A stretch of DNA of 55,567 bases from Saccoglossus kowalevskii (GCF_000003605.2 NW_003123406.1:73645-129211), one strand, 5' to 3'; shown: positions 1 to 26,390, counted from the first letter of the stretch. Translations and numbers: made by a program. Notes: generated by a model not told the origin, from the sequence alone.

Positions 1-14344
<14,344 letters not shown>

Positions 14345-14990
14345 TCTAACGGATTCTTTCTCGATGATTTGCTATGACGTCATAATAACAGTGACGTGAC
14401 ACTATTTAAGCAATAACACTAAATATCTAACAAAACTCGTTTGAACTGTTGAAATTAGGTCACTATGATCATCTTAAAACCAAATTGGCGTGTCGCCATT
14501 TTTTTTATTACTAAAACGACAATATATTTTCATCTGCATAAAAGAACTACAAGATAATTGCATTTTTTAATTAAGCCCACCTAGGTGTTAATGAGGGTCT
14601 ATTGTGTACAATATTTAATGGTATGCATTTGTCAATGATTTTCGAGGCGTTAGAACTATAGTTTCGATTTTCATTTGCTAGCACTTTTAAACATTCAAAT
14701 GCTCGTGGATTTACAAAGATTTCCACGATAGAGAATATTTACGAATTCTTAAATATTACCCACAATATACGAATGTTCATCCCATCAAATATGTCACGAA
14801 ACAGTCCCTAAACATTAGAAAAATACAATGTTTTTCTTATTGATATTTATTTATGCACGTATAATTCTAAATGTTTAATTATGTTAACTGTAATGTATTA
14901 TGTATACTGACAAACGCGTAACCATAGCGTAAATGCCAAGATGTTTGTAGTGAGTAGAAAACTCATCTTACATTTAATAAATGCACGTAT
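14345..14990 (+). other. Probable receptor 3' UTR
   Basis: No open frame is seen after the stop. The first AATAAA downstream is at 14976-14981, just before a MITE begins. The transcript end is inferred only from this. Confidence 0.4.
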
Positions 14991-15039
14991 GTTAGTTACT
15001 AGGATACGTCAAAGTATTGATAAATGCAAAACATCTTTT

Positions 15040-15308
15040 AAAAAGATTACGCGCGTGAGCGTCCTCTAATAATAAAAACAAACATGGCGCCACTAGGGTT
15101 TGATCGAACTGCACACAAATAAGTCCGTTCGGCATTCCCATGATGTATCGTTGGATGGAATAGATGTATAACAATGAGGTCATTACGAGGATACTTCGAA
15201 GTATGCACTCAGACAGTACGCCATCGCATCGACATCCGCTTTGCGTCGGTCGATACTGTACTGTCTTCGTGCATACTTTTCGGTATCCTCGTAATAACCT
15301 CATGTTAT
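15040..15308 (-). mobile_element. Hairpin MITE, reverse orientation
   Basis: The hairpin lies at 15180-15305: the left arm TTACGAGGATACTTCGAAGT pairs with the right arm ending GGTATCCTCGTAATAA. To its left, in reverse, are the family landmarks AAACAAACATGGCGCCA and CCATGATGTATCG. The inner end of the family tail is missing. Confidence 0.75.
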
Positions 15309-15371
15309 ATTTGATTGTCTTAGAATGAAGTACATAACAACCAATGTTCACCCTACCATACTGAGTCAAAC

Positions 15372-15372
<1 letters not shown>

Positions 15373-15404
<32 letters not shown>
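15373..15404 (+). repeat. Poly-T tract (32 bp)
   Basis: An uninterrupted T run follows the MITE. It could be the A-tail of a minus-strand retroposed sequence, but I see no body to support that. Confidence 0.9.
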
Positions 15405-15405
<1 letters not shown>

Positions 15406-16835
15406 TGGCGCGGATTTTTTGTCGGGTCATAAAAATATTATTTTAATATCACTGTGTATTCTCTATACGGCTACAGATACGTTCTTAATATATTGACATG
15501 TGATCTGTAATAGGAGTTTAGGTTGTTGTTACATGTACGTTCAATGTTGGAAGTACACTAAAAAATAGAAGAATTCATCTTCAAGTATGGGTTATAGAAT
15601 AATATATTTGTTTCGTTAACTGCGCGATCCCACGTAATTTGTTGAACGTCTGCTGCCATATCGAATGATTTGATTTTGAACTTGAATTTCTTTTTTTAAT
15701 GTTCAATGTCGAAATTCATAATTTTCAGAGAGGAATGTAGCGTTGAGGTATATTTAACTTCATTGAAATTGACCATAGCATAGGTGTGTAGCATATTATT
15801 TAGCGTGTAAATACCTAAAATAGTTTTGCATTAATCGAATCCAATCCAGCAATGTGACCTTTGTTTGAACTGTTTTTACGTTCAATTTCACGCACAACGT
15901 GGGATCTCGCAGTGTACGAAAAATAATCAACTAGTGAATGACAATACACAGCTGCATTTTTTCTAACGTTTAAAAAACATATTTGGGGGTGGAACGTTTT
16001 AATTTCATTTTAAATATAGTTGTTATACGTGTATTTTTGCCTACGTTTTTCCAACGTAATATTAACGATTTTTTAAATTGATTTTTTATTTAAACATTTG
16101 TAAGCGTTTTAAAAACGTCCTTTTTTTCAATGTAAAAAATGTTAAGAAGTTTTTTTTTTTAGATAAATTAGGTTTTAATCAATAAAATATCATTAAATAT
16201 ATATGCTTTTCGATCATTTATTGTAAATGTTCTATACACACTTATTTTCACAAACGTTTTTACAATCAAACGTTTGAAAATAATGTCAATTACCATATTT
16301 CTTTCATTTGTGTAATTTTATATAATATTTCCGGTCTTCTATGAACAACGATTCCACTTCCACATTGCAGTCATCATGGATTCTACTTACCCACCTGCCT
16401 TTAGATCAGTTTTATTTCCTGTATGCTTATCTGTAATTAAATAGCAGAGGGACAGATTTAAATTTGCTCAGCACATGTTCACATGGTGAAACAAAACTTT
16501 GACATTCAAATGGCCAATTTATTTTATTAATTGCTATCAAAGCGGGTCTTTTAATTCTAAATCAATTTATGTTGTTACTCTCCCGAGTAAAGGAAGGATT
16601 ATAAAACTGTTTTGAAATAAACGATACATTTATCAGCCGAAATCATTCTTTAAGGTTAAAATGTTAAATTAATGGGTAAATCTGGAAACATATTCCTACG
16701 GAGTAAAATGTTTATAACTAAAACAGCTTGCGTAAAACGTAAAGGAGCTCATACAATTAGCGAAAAATGCCAGAACCATCTCAAATATATAGTCTAAGCA
16801 TGTCGCATACGACTTATTTACCACTTCCGTGTCAC
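15405..16835. other. Noncoding AT-rich DNA
   Basis: No supported gene. Between about 15870 and 16280 there are many AACGTTT/AAACGTT words and homopolymer T runs, which looks like decayed simple repeat. Confidence 0.6.
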
Positions 16836-16838
16836 TGA

Positions 16839-17050
16839 GAATGTTCTAGAACCGTACTGTGTCTGGGTGGAATATTCTAGATTTTTTTTTTAGAAACTGG
16901 TTGAATAGGTAATAGAACACTGTAGAAGGCAATAGAGGGTAATGGAACATTCTAGAATTTGTAGTAAGTTCCAGACTCATTATGTATGCTGATGTAATGG
17001 TCTATTTATAGACAGTGGGGGTATATATAGGGAAGTTGTTCAGCACTGAG
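16839..17050 (+). promoter_or_regulatory. Heat-shock-type promoter with TATA box
   Basis: Two perfect three-unit heat-shock elements (nGAAnnTTCnnGAAn) lie at 16839-16851 (GAATGTTCTAGAA) and 16945-16957 (GAACATTCTAGAA). A third with an imperfect last unit is at 16870-16882 (GAATATTCTAGAT). A further TTCcaGA half lies at 16969-16975. A TATATATA box is at 17022-17029 and an initiator-like TTCAGCA at about 17039-17045. The order and spacing match an HSF-driven promoter. No Hsp open frame follows within the window. Confidence 0.65.
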
Positions 17051-18239
17051 ATCAGATCGAAGATCTCATTGAATTGTATTGGGGTTTAAGTATCTAGTTA
17101 TTAGAGTAGTGGAGTTTTACCGCGTTATTGTACTTGATGTTTGCAGAGTATAATAATACCAGTACCAGTCGAAACCTTATCTGTTGGCTCCGTGTTCGTA
17201 TGTCATCATCGCCGCCAGGGAAGTCTTTCTGTTACTGTTGCCATTTTGGTATTTGAACCATCACACCTGTACTATACCAATTACGGTAATATTACGTTGC
17301 GTGTGACAAAGCAGTCTGACTGAATTGGCCATGGTGTCATGTCAGTAATACAACACACAACATATGTCCAAATATGAAATATATTCACAAGGGAAAATGG
17401 AGGTACATTTTGATTATCTGCCGTGAAGTACAAGGCAAAACCAACAAATTCACCAAGCCCGTTGGGTAAAATCTAGGCTCGACTAGGCTTGACCACAAGT
17501 TCCATTCGTGTTATATTAAAATTTAAACAAACTCAAGGTCCAACGCCTTGCCAAAGGGCTATATATTTGAGCGAGCATGTCCCAAAAGCATAACTAAACA
17601 ATACATATATATATATATATATATATGTGTGTGTAGGTAATCATTGACGTAATAGTGTTGATACAAAACAAAAACAGCGATGGGACGGTACCTTCTGGGA
17701 CGAAACGGCCTTGGAACAAATTGATAAACACCCCCCCTCTCCGACAAATATAGCATTGCTTTTAATTGTGTTTAACTTGAAGAAGGCGTGTGAACAAGGA
17801 ACGACACCGTGTTTTAGTGGATGATCCTGGTCCTAAAGGACATACCACTTCGAACGTAGCGGGTGCACGTTTAAGCGTTCTCTTTCACCGGATTATTCAC
17901 ATGTGAAGTATATGCGTTTATTCAGTAAATGATAAATGGGGCATGCTGGGTATTTATTTGTACCCAATCAAATTTTATGAATTTCCTGAAATGTTTGATT
18001 AAATGTTCTTTGTGATTGCTTGTAAGAAAAAAATTAGGTTCCCCTGGTTTACGCTTTGAATGACGAGCCTCTATGTATTTTTTCTATTTACGACTACGTA
18101 ATAGCGAATAACACGTGCTGAGCTTTTAAAATGTCAGTATGTGTTACAAGTCATTCGCGTAATTCGTATGTAATTTGCATATATTATACATACTCGTTCT
18201 CAATTGGGTTTGCAAGAAGTCACTGTGTATAATATGAAA
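17051..18239. other. Region behind the heat-shock-type promoter, no clear gene
   Basis: Only short frames are present; the longest on + (17141-17323, 60 codons) does not begin with ATG and matches nothing I know. A TA/TG dinucleotide run lies at 17604-17634. The transcript, if any, may be noncoding or have its coding exon elsewhere. Confidence 0.5.
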
Positions 18240-18672
18240 TTATTACGAGGATACCTCAAAGTATGCACGAAGACAGTACAGCGGTAGTATCGACCGACGC
18301 GCATAGAAGGTCGATGCGACGGTGTAGTGTTTGAGTGCATACTTTGAGGTATCCTCGTAATAACCTTATTACTGTATTGTGACTAATTTTCACTGAGTTT
18401 TAATTTAGCGCAAAGGATACATCATGGGAATGCCGAAATCCAAAATGTTTAGAACAGAATCAGCGTACGTCTTTGGGTGGAGTCCGGTCAAACCCTGGTG
18501 GCAGCCATGTTTGTTTTTTATTATTAGTGGACGCTTACGCGTGTAATCAGTCCATATTTGAAATTCGCATTTCCTAATATGGTAGGATGAAATACCCCGT
18601 AGAATACCGCAAAATTACGGCACGCTGTAACTTATGGCGTTACGGCGACAAATGTATAAAACTATGAGGTTA
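18240..18672 (+). mobile_element. Hairpin MITE, most complete copy
   Basis: The left arm at 18240-18268 (TTATTACGAGGATACCTCAA...) is an exact inverted match of 29 bases to 18335-18363. Inside is a second inverted pair, TATCGACC / GGTCGATG. The tail follows with CATCATGGGAATGCCGAAAT, GGCAGCCATGTTTGTTTTTT, ATATGGTAGGATGAAAT and ends near GACAAATGTATAAAACTATG. There is no open frame. Confidence 0.8.
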
Positions 18673-19197
18673 TTTTTAGCTATTATAATAATAAATAATT
18701 GTATAAATATTATGCTCCTCGTCTGTATCATGTTTACTCTGTGAGACTGCATACGGTGGTTGAATCAATACCGTCTGGTGTAGCATAATCCTTTAATAGC
18801 AAACCGTATTAACATATTAAAGTATATGTATTAACAGCATATTTCGCTTTAATATACTAATGACATTTTTTTTTAAACTACGCTTGTATCATTTGTATAT
18901 ATTATAAATATATTTGTGTGTTGATATTTATTTTTTAGGCTAGACATGTACAATGCCTGCACAATGCCTATGTGATTATAATACATTGTGCCCACTATTA
19001 TTGAAAAGCAGCGTGCCTATCTGAAAGAAATACCCATGTGCGTATGTTAGAATGTTGCTTACTCGTAAACTTCTACGCGTAATTGAAATACTTGCGTTCA
19101 GATCGCGCTAATCACGCTGTCTATTTCTTCTCATGCTACCGCTTCACGTATTTTCTGCAGGGTGTGTTCTCGATTGCTTCCCGCACATCCTTGCCCT

Positions 19198-19210
19198 GTT
19201 ACCATGCAAC
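19198..19210 (+). promoter_or_regulatory. RFX X-box-like site
   Basis: GTTACCATGCAAC fits the RFX X-box form GTnRCC-n-RGYAAC closely. It lies in a locally more GC-rich stretch. No gene start was found beside it. Confidence 0.3.
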
Positions 19211-19907
19211 AATGAGCAGTGTGTCGATCTGTTTTTCCTAAGTATAAGGATATAGCATGGTTATTTCAGGTAAAATAGGGAGCATTGATGAAATTCGCTC
19301 GTAAATAATAAGTATTTTTATAGCTCCGACACTAATGTTCACGCAAAACTATTCGCATTTGCGCCCTCTGTCGTTCCTTGCGTTCCCAGTACTTTTGTTT
19401 TAACGACCAGCTGCCCCCACACATCCTCTTAATATTATTTGCAAGCATGTCGACCAGCACCACTAGTTTTAGTGACGCGCGACCTATATCAACTTGCTAC
19501 TCGGTTAGGGGTAAACCATTTTAAATCATGGGGGAGGAGGGCTGGAAGATTTGTTTAAAAAATGTGCATGCATGGTATTACATAGACGACATTTATTGTA
19601 CATTCAAGAAAAATAAAAATGTACAGATAAGACGTCACACAAACAAACTACCCTGGGCACTTATTTCAGTACCTCCCCCATTATATATAATGGTTGCCCA
19701 CTGTTAGGGTTTCCGATTCAAATTCAATCATGAAATATATTTTGGAAGTACATCAATTTTCATCTATTAGCGATATCATTTTTTTTCGCGGTTTTAATGC
19801 TTGCGATTGAAAATTTACAAAAACATAACATTTGAAAAGGTTGTTCACAGCTCCATCATACAATAAATTGACAATATCGATATATTACTATTCGGCCGTT
19901 AATTTCT

Positions 19908-19921
19908 ATTGCCATGGCAAT
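19908..19921. promoter_or_regulatory. Perfect 14-bp palindrome, X-box core
   Basis: ATTGCCATGGCAAT is self-complementary and contains the RFX core TTGCCATGGCAA. Function is not shown. Confidence 0.3.
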
Positions 19922-22259
19922 TTTCTTGTCTATTTGTGCGATTTTAGCAGCGGTGGCGTTGGTATTTTGTATTTTTGTCAAGTTATTTTCTAGTAGTCTA
20001 CTTCAAGCGGACGTTTCTATTTTGTTATTTTATTTTGTTCTATCATGATAGGCGTCGTGAGGCTCAGCATTGCTTGTGTGTAATTAAATTAAAAAATATT
20101 CGGTGTATACCCAACCTATCTTTCAGAGAACTGTCTATAGTGTGAATTTCATACAGATTTTGAAAACTCAAGAAAAGTACAGATAATCGCACTAGTTAGA
20201 ATGTGTTTATGAGTGTCTCACAGTCCTGTAAACGCCTGAGGCCGAATGTGTATAATTCAATACATACAACGTTACATAGCATGCATCGTTCGAATACACG
20301 AATATAATCACTGCTTACTTCCATCCTAATTCCCAAAGTCCAAACTTCAGATGTTCTTTCACTGTGTTCTGCACACTCATTTGAGCTGTGGTAAGTATGC
20401 TTCAGTGAAGATGTTGCGGAGCAAAATGGAAAGACTCGAATAAAACCGAGATATTGGGCCTGTGTTCGTTTATTGATGAACCCGCTCCCACATCGATGCA
20501 TGAAGTTCTGAATGGACGAAAATAAATAATATATTCGTGTCAAAATCAATATCAGTGTATTTCATTTTTGTCACCTGTATGGCAAAGAAGAAAAAATAAT
20601 GCTTCATCAACTAAATCATGTGCAATGACATTTTTGGGCCTTTTAGCGCCATTTTAACATGGGTCACCGCGAGATCTGCAAACACGCAAAAAGTAACCAA
20701 CGCTGCACATCAAAATTAAATATAATGATTAATTACATTACCACCTGGTCTTCCATCTGTGAAGTCTGTCAAATTCGGTCTGACTGATGGCATATTTCAC
20801 CTATTGTGTAATAATTGAATAGCAGTGCCGAATGACTTATTCAATGCTTGCCATCACATTTTCTAGTCTTCCAATCACTCTTAAATTCAACACTGTTTTT
20901 CAGCCTCAGGAAAAACTCCAAAGTTCATTAGATTAAGGGCCGATACAACACCCCACTCACAACTGAAGTGACCCGGTTTTGGAATCTTCGCTATGGGCCC
21001 CTAGGTCTTGTGTCTTGTGTCTCATAAATGACGAAAATACCACCACAAAGACTAAAGACCGATACAAGGCGAGTTATGGTCCAAAAGCTAATACTTTGTA
21101 TGTTCAAAGCTTGAATTTATGGCTTCTCCTTCTGGCATGCCACCAGAGCTCGTCACTACACTTAAACTGAGCAGCATTCAGCTGAATTTATCTGACAAGT
21201 TTTCCTGCTGTTATCGGATGTTGGTGCCCCACACCGGGACCAGGCAAGACATGATAAGAAATATATGGCCTTAGATGTCATATATGATTAAATGAAAGTG
21301 GTCAGTTTGATGGTATATTATCACTGAAAAAAAAGTTTTATTCATTTCAGAAGAAGAAGAGAAACCTACCCAGACATTGAATCATAACATATGTACACCA
21401 TTGTGCATAATTGAAACAAAATCAGTAAAAGCGTACATACATAAGAAATGGGAAGGACACATCAATATTGAGTGAAATCGAGAAAGATTTCGTGCAACGG
21501 AAGTTTATTTGGGTAGTTATAAACAAAAATGTCACATGTCATATATTTTGTCTTTACTCCACAACGCAATTAAACTTAAGGTACTCCTGCAGTTGCTCCC
21601 TCGAAAAAATGAGCGACTACTTGAGCCTATGCGCAAGGGATGGTGAACAGATCTCGACCCCCACATGCAAAATTTCGTGCCACCGCTCTTTCCTGTGCAA
21701 TTTTCTAGATTTGTTTTTCAAGTAACCTCCTCAAAAGCATCAGTATTTTATCAACCACTTTTAATCTAATTTTTTTAATTGTACAGAGTGTGGTTTCAGT
21801 ACCACCAATTGCAATTGGACAGGTAAGCAATATGTAACAACTCACTCAAATGTATCTTCTCGTACCCTTGTTTCTGGGCCATGTGTTCTTTCTTAGGATG
21901 TTGCACAAGGGCAATCTGTTTCACTATTAATGTACTAGATGTACGTCAGGTTATATTCTTGTATATTTCTATAGAGAGAAACTGCAAAAACCAAATCCCA
22001 ATCTCCCAATCATCAGGAATTTGACGATAGGATAAATGGAGGGTGTACTGTCAATGATTGTGTTGTTTTTAGAAAAGTTCTTTTATATTATATTGCGAGA
22101 ATGAATTTACTGATTCGAGAGGTCCGAGTGCTTCTTTAGTATGTTTTTCCAGGGTGGGATTGTTTGTGCACAGTGCACAGTGTTGAGTTATTAGGGAATA
22201 GAGAATCTATGTGAAGAGGTGAAAGTTGTGTAATAAGTATTTGAGAGTTGAATAAGAAA

Positions 22260-22998
22260 TAGTTGAAGCAGCTTGTGTAAAGTGTGGCTTTTACGTGATT
22301 TCTTTGAACTGATGGGGTGTTTAAATGATTCTTTCTTTTTTTACAAAGTGTGGGGTTTACATGTGGTTCAATTGTACTAAGCCTGGTCTTTATATGTCTC
22401 CTTTGTACTAAGTGTGGCGTTTTCATGATTCGTTTGTACTAAGTGTAACGTTTACATGATTTATTCGTATAGGATGTGGCGTTTACACGATTCTTTCTTA
22501 CTAGATGTGGCGTTTACAAGATTCCTTTCTATCAAGTGTGGTGTTTACATGATACCTTTCTACTAAGTGTGGCATTTACATGATTCCTTTGTACTAAGTG
22601 TTGTGTTTACATGAATCCTTTCTACTAAGTTTGGTGTTTACATGATTCATTCCTACTATGTAAGGTGTTTACATGATTCTTTTCTATCAAGTGTGGTGTT
22701 TACATGATTCCTTTCTACTAAGTGTGGCATTTACATGATTCCTTTGTACTTAGTGTAGCGTTTACATGATTTCTTTCTACTAAGTAATGTTTTCATGATT
22801 CTTTTTTACTAGATGCTGCGTTTACATGACTCCTTTATATTAAGTGTAGCGTTTACATGATTCCTTTCTATTAAGTGTAGCGTTTACATGATTCCTTTCT
22901 ACTAAGTAATGTTTTCATGATTCCTTTTTACTAGACGTTGCGTTTACATGATTACTTAGTATTAAGTGTGGCGTTTACATGATTCCTTTCTACTAGAT
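22260..22998 (+). repeat. 31-bp minisatellite, about 23 diverged copies
   Basis: The unit is close to TTTACATGATTCCTTTCTAC followed by TAAGTGTGGCG. Copies at the left end are more diverged; those from 22500 on are regular, with two shorter variants (TAAGTAATG) near 22785 and 22907. Confidence 0.9.
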
Positions 22999-24115
22999 GT
23001 ATTATTAAATCAACGTGATTTACAAAATGCTATCAGATACATATTCTATTCTATGAGTTTATTTTCATTTATTTATTTATGAATTGCACTCTCTAGTATA
23101 CTACCCTAAATTACCCTACTACTAGATATGTACCAATACGTCGCATGAGAAAATCGTTCAACAAACAAGCTGATCTCTGATTGGTCTGGGTTAGGTAGCC
23201 AATCGGGCACAGTCTTGCAAGTATCTTCACATTGATTGTAAAGCCTTCCTCAAGCCCCCTGACCTGAACAGGGTCATATACAGGGTTAGGGTTATGGGTG
23301 ATGGGCCCTAAAGGAGTCTTTCCAAATTTGGTGAACAAAAAGTAAATCAGACAAAAAATCTATGTCATAAATTGCGAGCAGCAATAAATCCTGAAATAGA
23401 TTAAGGGCTGAACGTGTGAAAATAGGGCATGGACTTCGTATTTTTCATTATTGTCTCATTATCCATGTTTTAATTGATGTCATAATTAAGACTTCACTTT
23501 TATTTGAAAATGAATTTACATTTACATTCCTAATATTCATTTCAAAACGGATTTGCATTTCAATTTTACTTTTTGATTTGCAATTTCACTTCAGATTCCA
23601 ATTTGAAATTCTATTTTCATTTGTTGTGTCATTTGATCCCTGACCTTTGACATATTACCTCATCCAATAGGATGACACATTCTTTGCAGATGTGAACTCA
23701 TCGCATCACTAATCAAGTTGCTTGTATTTAGCTTTAATACATTTTACACCTGAATAACTCTTTAATTACATATTTTTTTAATATGTAGTGAATGTATTTC
23801 CATACAAGTGACTTTTAAATATAAATGTTATATAGCAATTGGTTTTCTACCCAACTCCATTCAGTTCAAAGTATGGACCATTGTCTGTTTCAAGATACAA
23901 TTTTGCTCACTATTAATATTTACAAGGATTTTTTATAGTGAGGGCAAAATTATGACTTGCAAAATGTTGCTCACGATAATATCTTCGTGTACTCCATATT
24001 GTTGAAAACTTTGTAATCACTCGCTTAATTACTATGTTGTATATTTATCGTTACATTTGCACCTATTTCAATTGCAAACAGTCACGCCTGCAATCATTGA
24101 AGCCATTTCTGCCTT
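22999..24115. other. Noncoding AT-rich DNA
   Basis: No gene seen. Between 23470 and 23640 a loose repetition of ATTTGCATTTCAATTT-type words gives a low-complexity stretch that reads as a Phe/Ile-rich frame. Confidence 0.5.
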
Positions 24116-24117
24116 CG

Positions 24118-24225
24118 TGTGCGAACCTGGAAGAAGACACATCCTTGTACTTCAGATATGACATTTATGCATTTTTAATGAGATCACATAATCATACAAG
24201 ACCATATATGGTTATATGTTGACAT
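24118..24225 (-). repeat. Inverted single copy of the CArG satellite unit
   Basis: The reverse complement matches the units at 27172-27885: CTTCAGATATGACATTTATG, then TTTTTAATGAGATCACATAA, then ACCATATATGGT. The CArG box CCATATATGG is at 24202-24211. Confidence 0.85.
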
Positions 24226-24680
24226 ATAAGCGCTTAGTACGGGTTATTTCGTCGAGTCAGTCCTATATAAGACCTATAAGGCTATACAACTTTGTATTAT
24301 GTCGCTTGCTGGTTCCATTCCAGTCTGTTTGTACTGATATAGGCTGTCGTAAATACAATACTTCATTACTATACTCAACCAAATTTCACTATTTTGTTTA
24401 GTCTGACACAACACCCTCTCTCATCATCCCAATATTCCGACCCCTCTCTCCACCCCCACCCCCATTATAAAGGTCAGTACAAATCGAGCTATGTACCACT
24501 TGGGTACACGGCGACCTTTTGGAATGTTGGCTCGCGGTTATTGCCCTCACACTGACCTATATACGTGTATATGGACATTAGGTCGCCGCACTTGTTTACA
24601 AAATCATGAATAGATGCAGGAAATTTGATTTGCGGCGGCGGAGTAGGGGTCCTTAAAACTACGTCATTGCGTAATGCATT

Positions 24681-24863
24681 ATGGAAGAATTTATGCATAG
24701 ATTCTCAGAAGTAAATCTTCGCGAATTGTCAGTAAACGTTCAGAGGGGGGTTAGCCTTGACTTGAGTACCAATCGATTAGATTTTATGAGAGATCTGGTT
24801 TCGGTTGTCATGGAGACAACATTTTTATTGGAGGATTCTTCAACATCGTCAGTCAGAACATGA
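24681..24863 (+). CDS. Hypothetical 60-codon open frame
   Basis: It starts MEEFMHRFSEVNLRELS and has a protein-like composition, but I recognise no family. Just upstream, ACGTCATTGCGTAAT combines a CRE half-site with a C/EBP or ATF-type site. A donor-like GAGTAAATG follows the stop. A minus-strand frame (24489-24698) overlaps its start. It may be chance. Confidence 0.2.
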   Translation: MEEFMHRFSEVNLRELSVNVQRGVSLDLSTNRLDFMRDLVSVVMETTFLLEDSSTSSVRT

Positions 24864-25003
24864 GTAAATGATCGATTCAAGACTCAATTGAAATTGAAAC
24901 CTTACTTCAACATGATAAACGTGTTTTGTCATAGAAGACATTAATAGAAAAGGTTACCTTTGTAAATTCACCAATGAAAATCATCAATTTCACCAAACGA
25001 AAT

Positions 25004-25004
25004 A

Positions 25005-25063
<59 letters not shown>

Positions 25064-25122
25064 ATTAGATAATTAATTAATTAATTAATTAATTAATAAT
25101 TAATTAATTAATTAATTAAAGA
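25004..25122 (+). repeat. (AAAT)n then (TTAA)n microsatellites
   Basis: An AAAT run at about 25004-25063 is followed by an AATT/TTAA run at about 25072-25120. No retrotransposon body is visible upstream. Confidence 0.9.
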
Positions 25123-25389
25123 TCATAACATAACCATCCAAGCACTGATATTCTATGTGTATATGTGATAAAAATCTGTGAGTAAATGTCGCGGGTGGGC
25201 ATAATCTAGATAATGCCCTGCAATTGGTCAGATAATGACCGCGAGAACAAAGAGATAGATCACTAGTCGTGTTCATGCGTGTTCGCATACCGAAATGAAT
25301 TAGTAGTAAATCTTCCAGATGAGAATCGAATGCAGTTGCGTACTGGGCGCTTAGCCCGAGCTAAGCTTTCGCGCACACTTCGTTAGCCC

Positions 25390-26098
25390 ATATAAGGATC
25401 TGCACCGGGTCTTAAAAACAGATCAGATTTAACCCGTACTTAGTAGAGAGTTTAAGATTTTCACAGAGCACGACGTACTTTCAGTAGATGCAGTCAACCA
25501 CCATAGTATAATGCTCTACACTATATCTGTAGAGTTAGGGGTGCCAGGTGTGTCCTCATGTGACTCTTGTGACCCCAGTCTCATATACTCAAATTAGCAT
25601 ATTATGTGCGGAAAATACGTTGAGTTCGATGTTGCTGCTCATGGCGGTTCGTTTATTTAAAACAACCCGGAGTGTGTAGTTAAGCTTGCCGTCATACAGT
25701 TATACTGAGTGTTATTTTTTTATCCTATCTCGGTCGTGGATCCCGAAACAGCTTCGTATCGACAGAAAACACCAGTGACAGTGTCTCCAGAACCATCTCC
25801 TGATCTACGAGCAGGCTTCTGTATGTTGGCGTTTATGCAGACGCTCTATGATACTACTATTGCGCTTGTTGTTGAATAATACACCAAAACAATTTCGTTT
25901 CGTATTGATCTCCGGTTGAAAAGATTCAAACCGCACCGGACCTTCGCTCAGGTTGTCACCCCAGTGAAGCCTCTCCTTCATTCGTGGCTCCCGCTTTTCT
26001 GTGGCGGTATCGATGACCAGACCACGTACCGTGTGTTGATCGAACAAAGTAGTTATTTCAATAATTATATTTTTATTGTGTGATATACATTCTTCAAC
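25390..26098 (+). promoter_or_regulatory. Probable promoter and 5' UTR of the second gene
   Basis: This stretch is richer in GC and CpG than its surroundings. Two TATA-like boxes occur (CCATATAAGG near 25389 and TATTTAAAA near 25652). The transcript start is not defined. At least one upstream short frame (ATG at 25819, 18 codons) precedes the main start. Confidence 0.4.
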
Positions 26099-26390
26099 AT
26101 GGACTTCAGTTTGACACATATACGGAGAAGTAAGTCGACATCGTCATCGCCGACGACTAGCAGTTTTGATCCACTTTCGACCATATCTCGAAACGGCGTC
26201 GAGCTGACAACAACATCGACCCCATCGTCGTCCACATCTCTGTTATCGCCACAATTGACGTCGTTGGGTTCACAGCGACAGCATATTTCGTCGTCAACAC
26301 ATCAGCCGTCAGATGGAGGCAGTGGCGCAAACCAGAAAATGCTGCCTGGGACTAGTTCTGAGTCAAAGTCCGTTAAACCTAGACATAAAG
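26099..26390 (+). CDS. First coding exon of a second gene (Ser/Thr-rich N-terminus), gene incomplete
   Basis: The ATG at 26099 lies in a fair start context (TTCAACATGGAC). It opens MDFSLTHIRRSKSTSSSP and continues as a Ser/Thr/Pro-rich, probably disordered segment of 97 codons. The exon ends at 26390 with an AAAG/GTAGGAG donor in phase 1. RRSKS resembles a basophilic kinase or 14-3-3 site. I do not recognise the family. No following exon was found up to 55567, so the first intron would exceed 29 kb. If the donor is not used, the frame ends at 26470 after a hydrophobic stretch, with AATAAA at 26561-26566. Confidence 0.6.

Larger units (their letters stand above)
18673..22259. other. Noncoding region with no supported gene
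   Basis: Nothing recognisable was found. A minus-strand frame at 20196-20549 (117 codons) has no family resemblance that I can see. Two RFX-like palindromes occur here and are listed separately. Confidence 0.5.

Noticed and set aside
17141-17323. 60-codon frame downstream of the heat-shock promoter
   Set aside because: It does not start with ATG and resembles no heat-shock protein.
19447-19515. Possible first coding exon MSTSTTSFSDARP with a GTAAAC donor
   Set aside because: Too short, no promoter or next exon, and the composition is not informative.
20196-20549. 117-codon minus-strand frame
   Set aside because: No recognisable motif, no splice context and no repeat partner in the window; a chance frame is likely.
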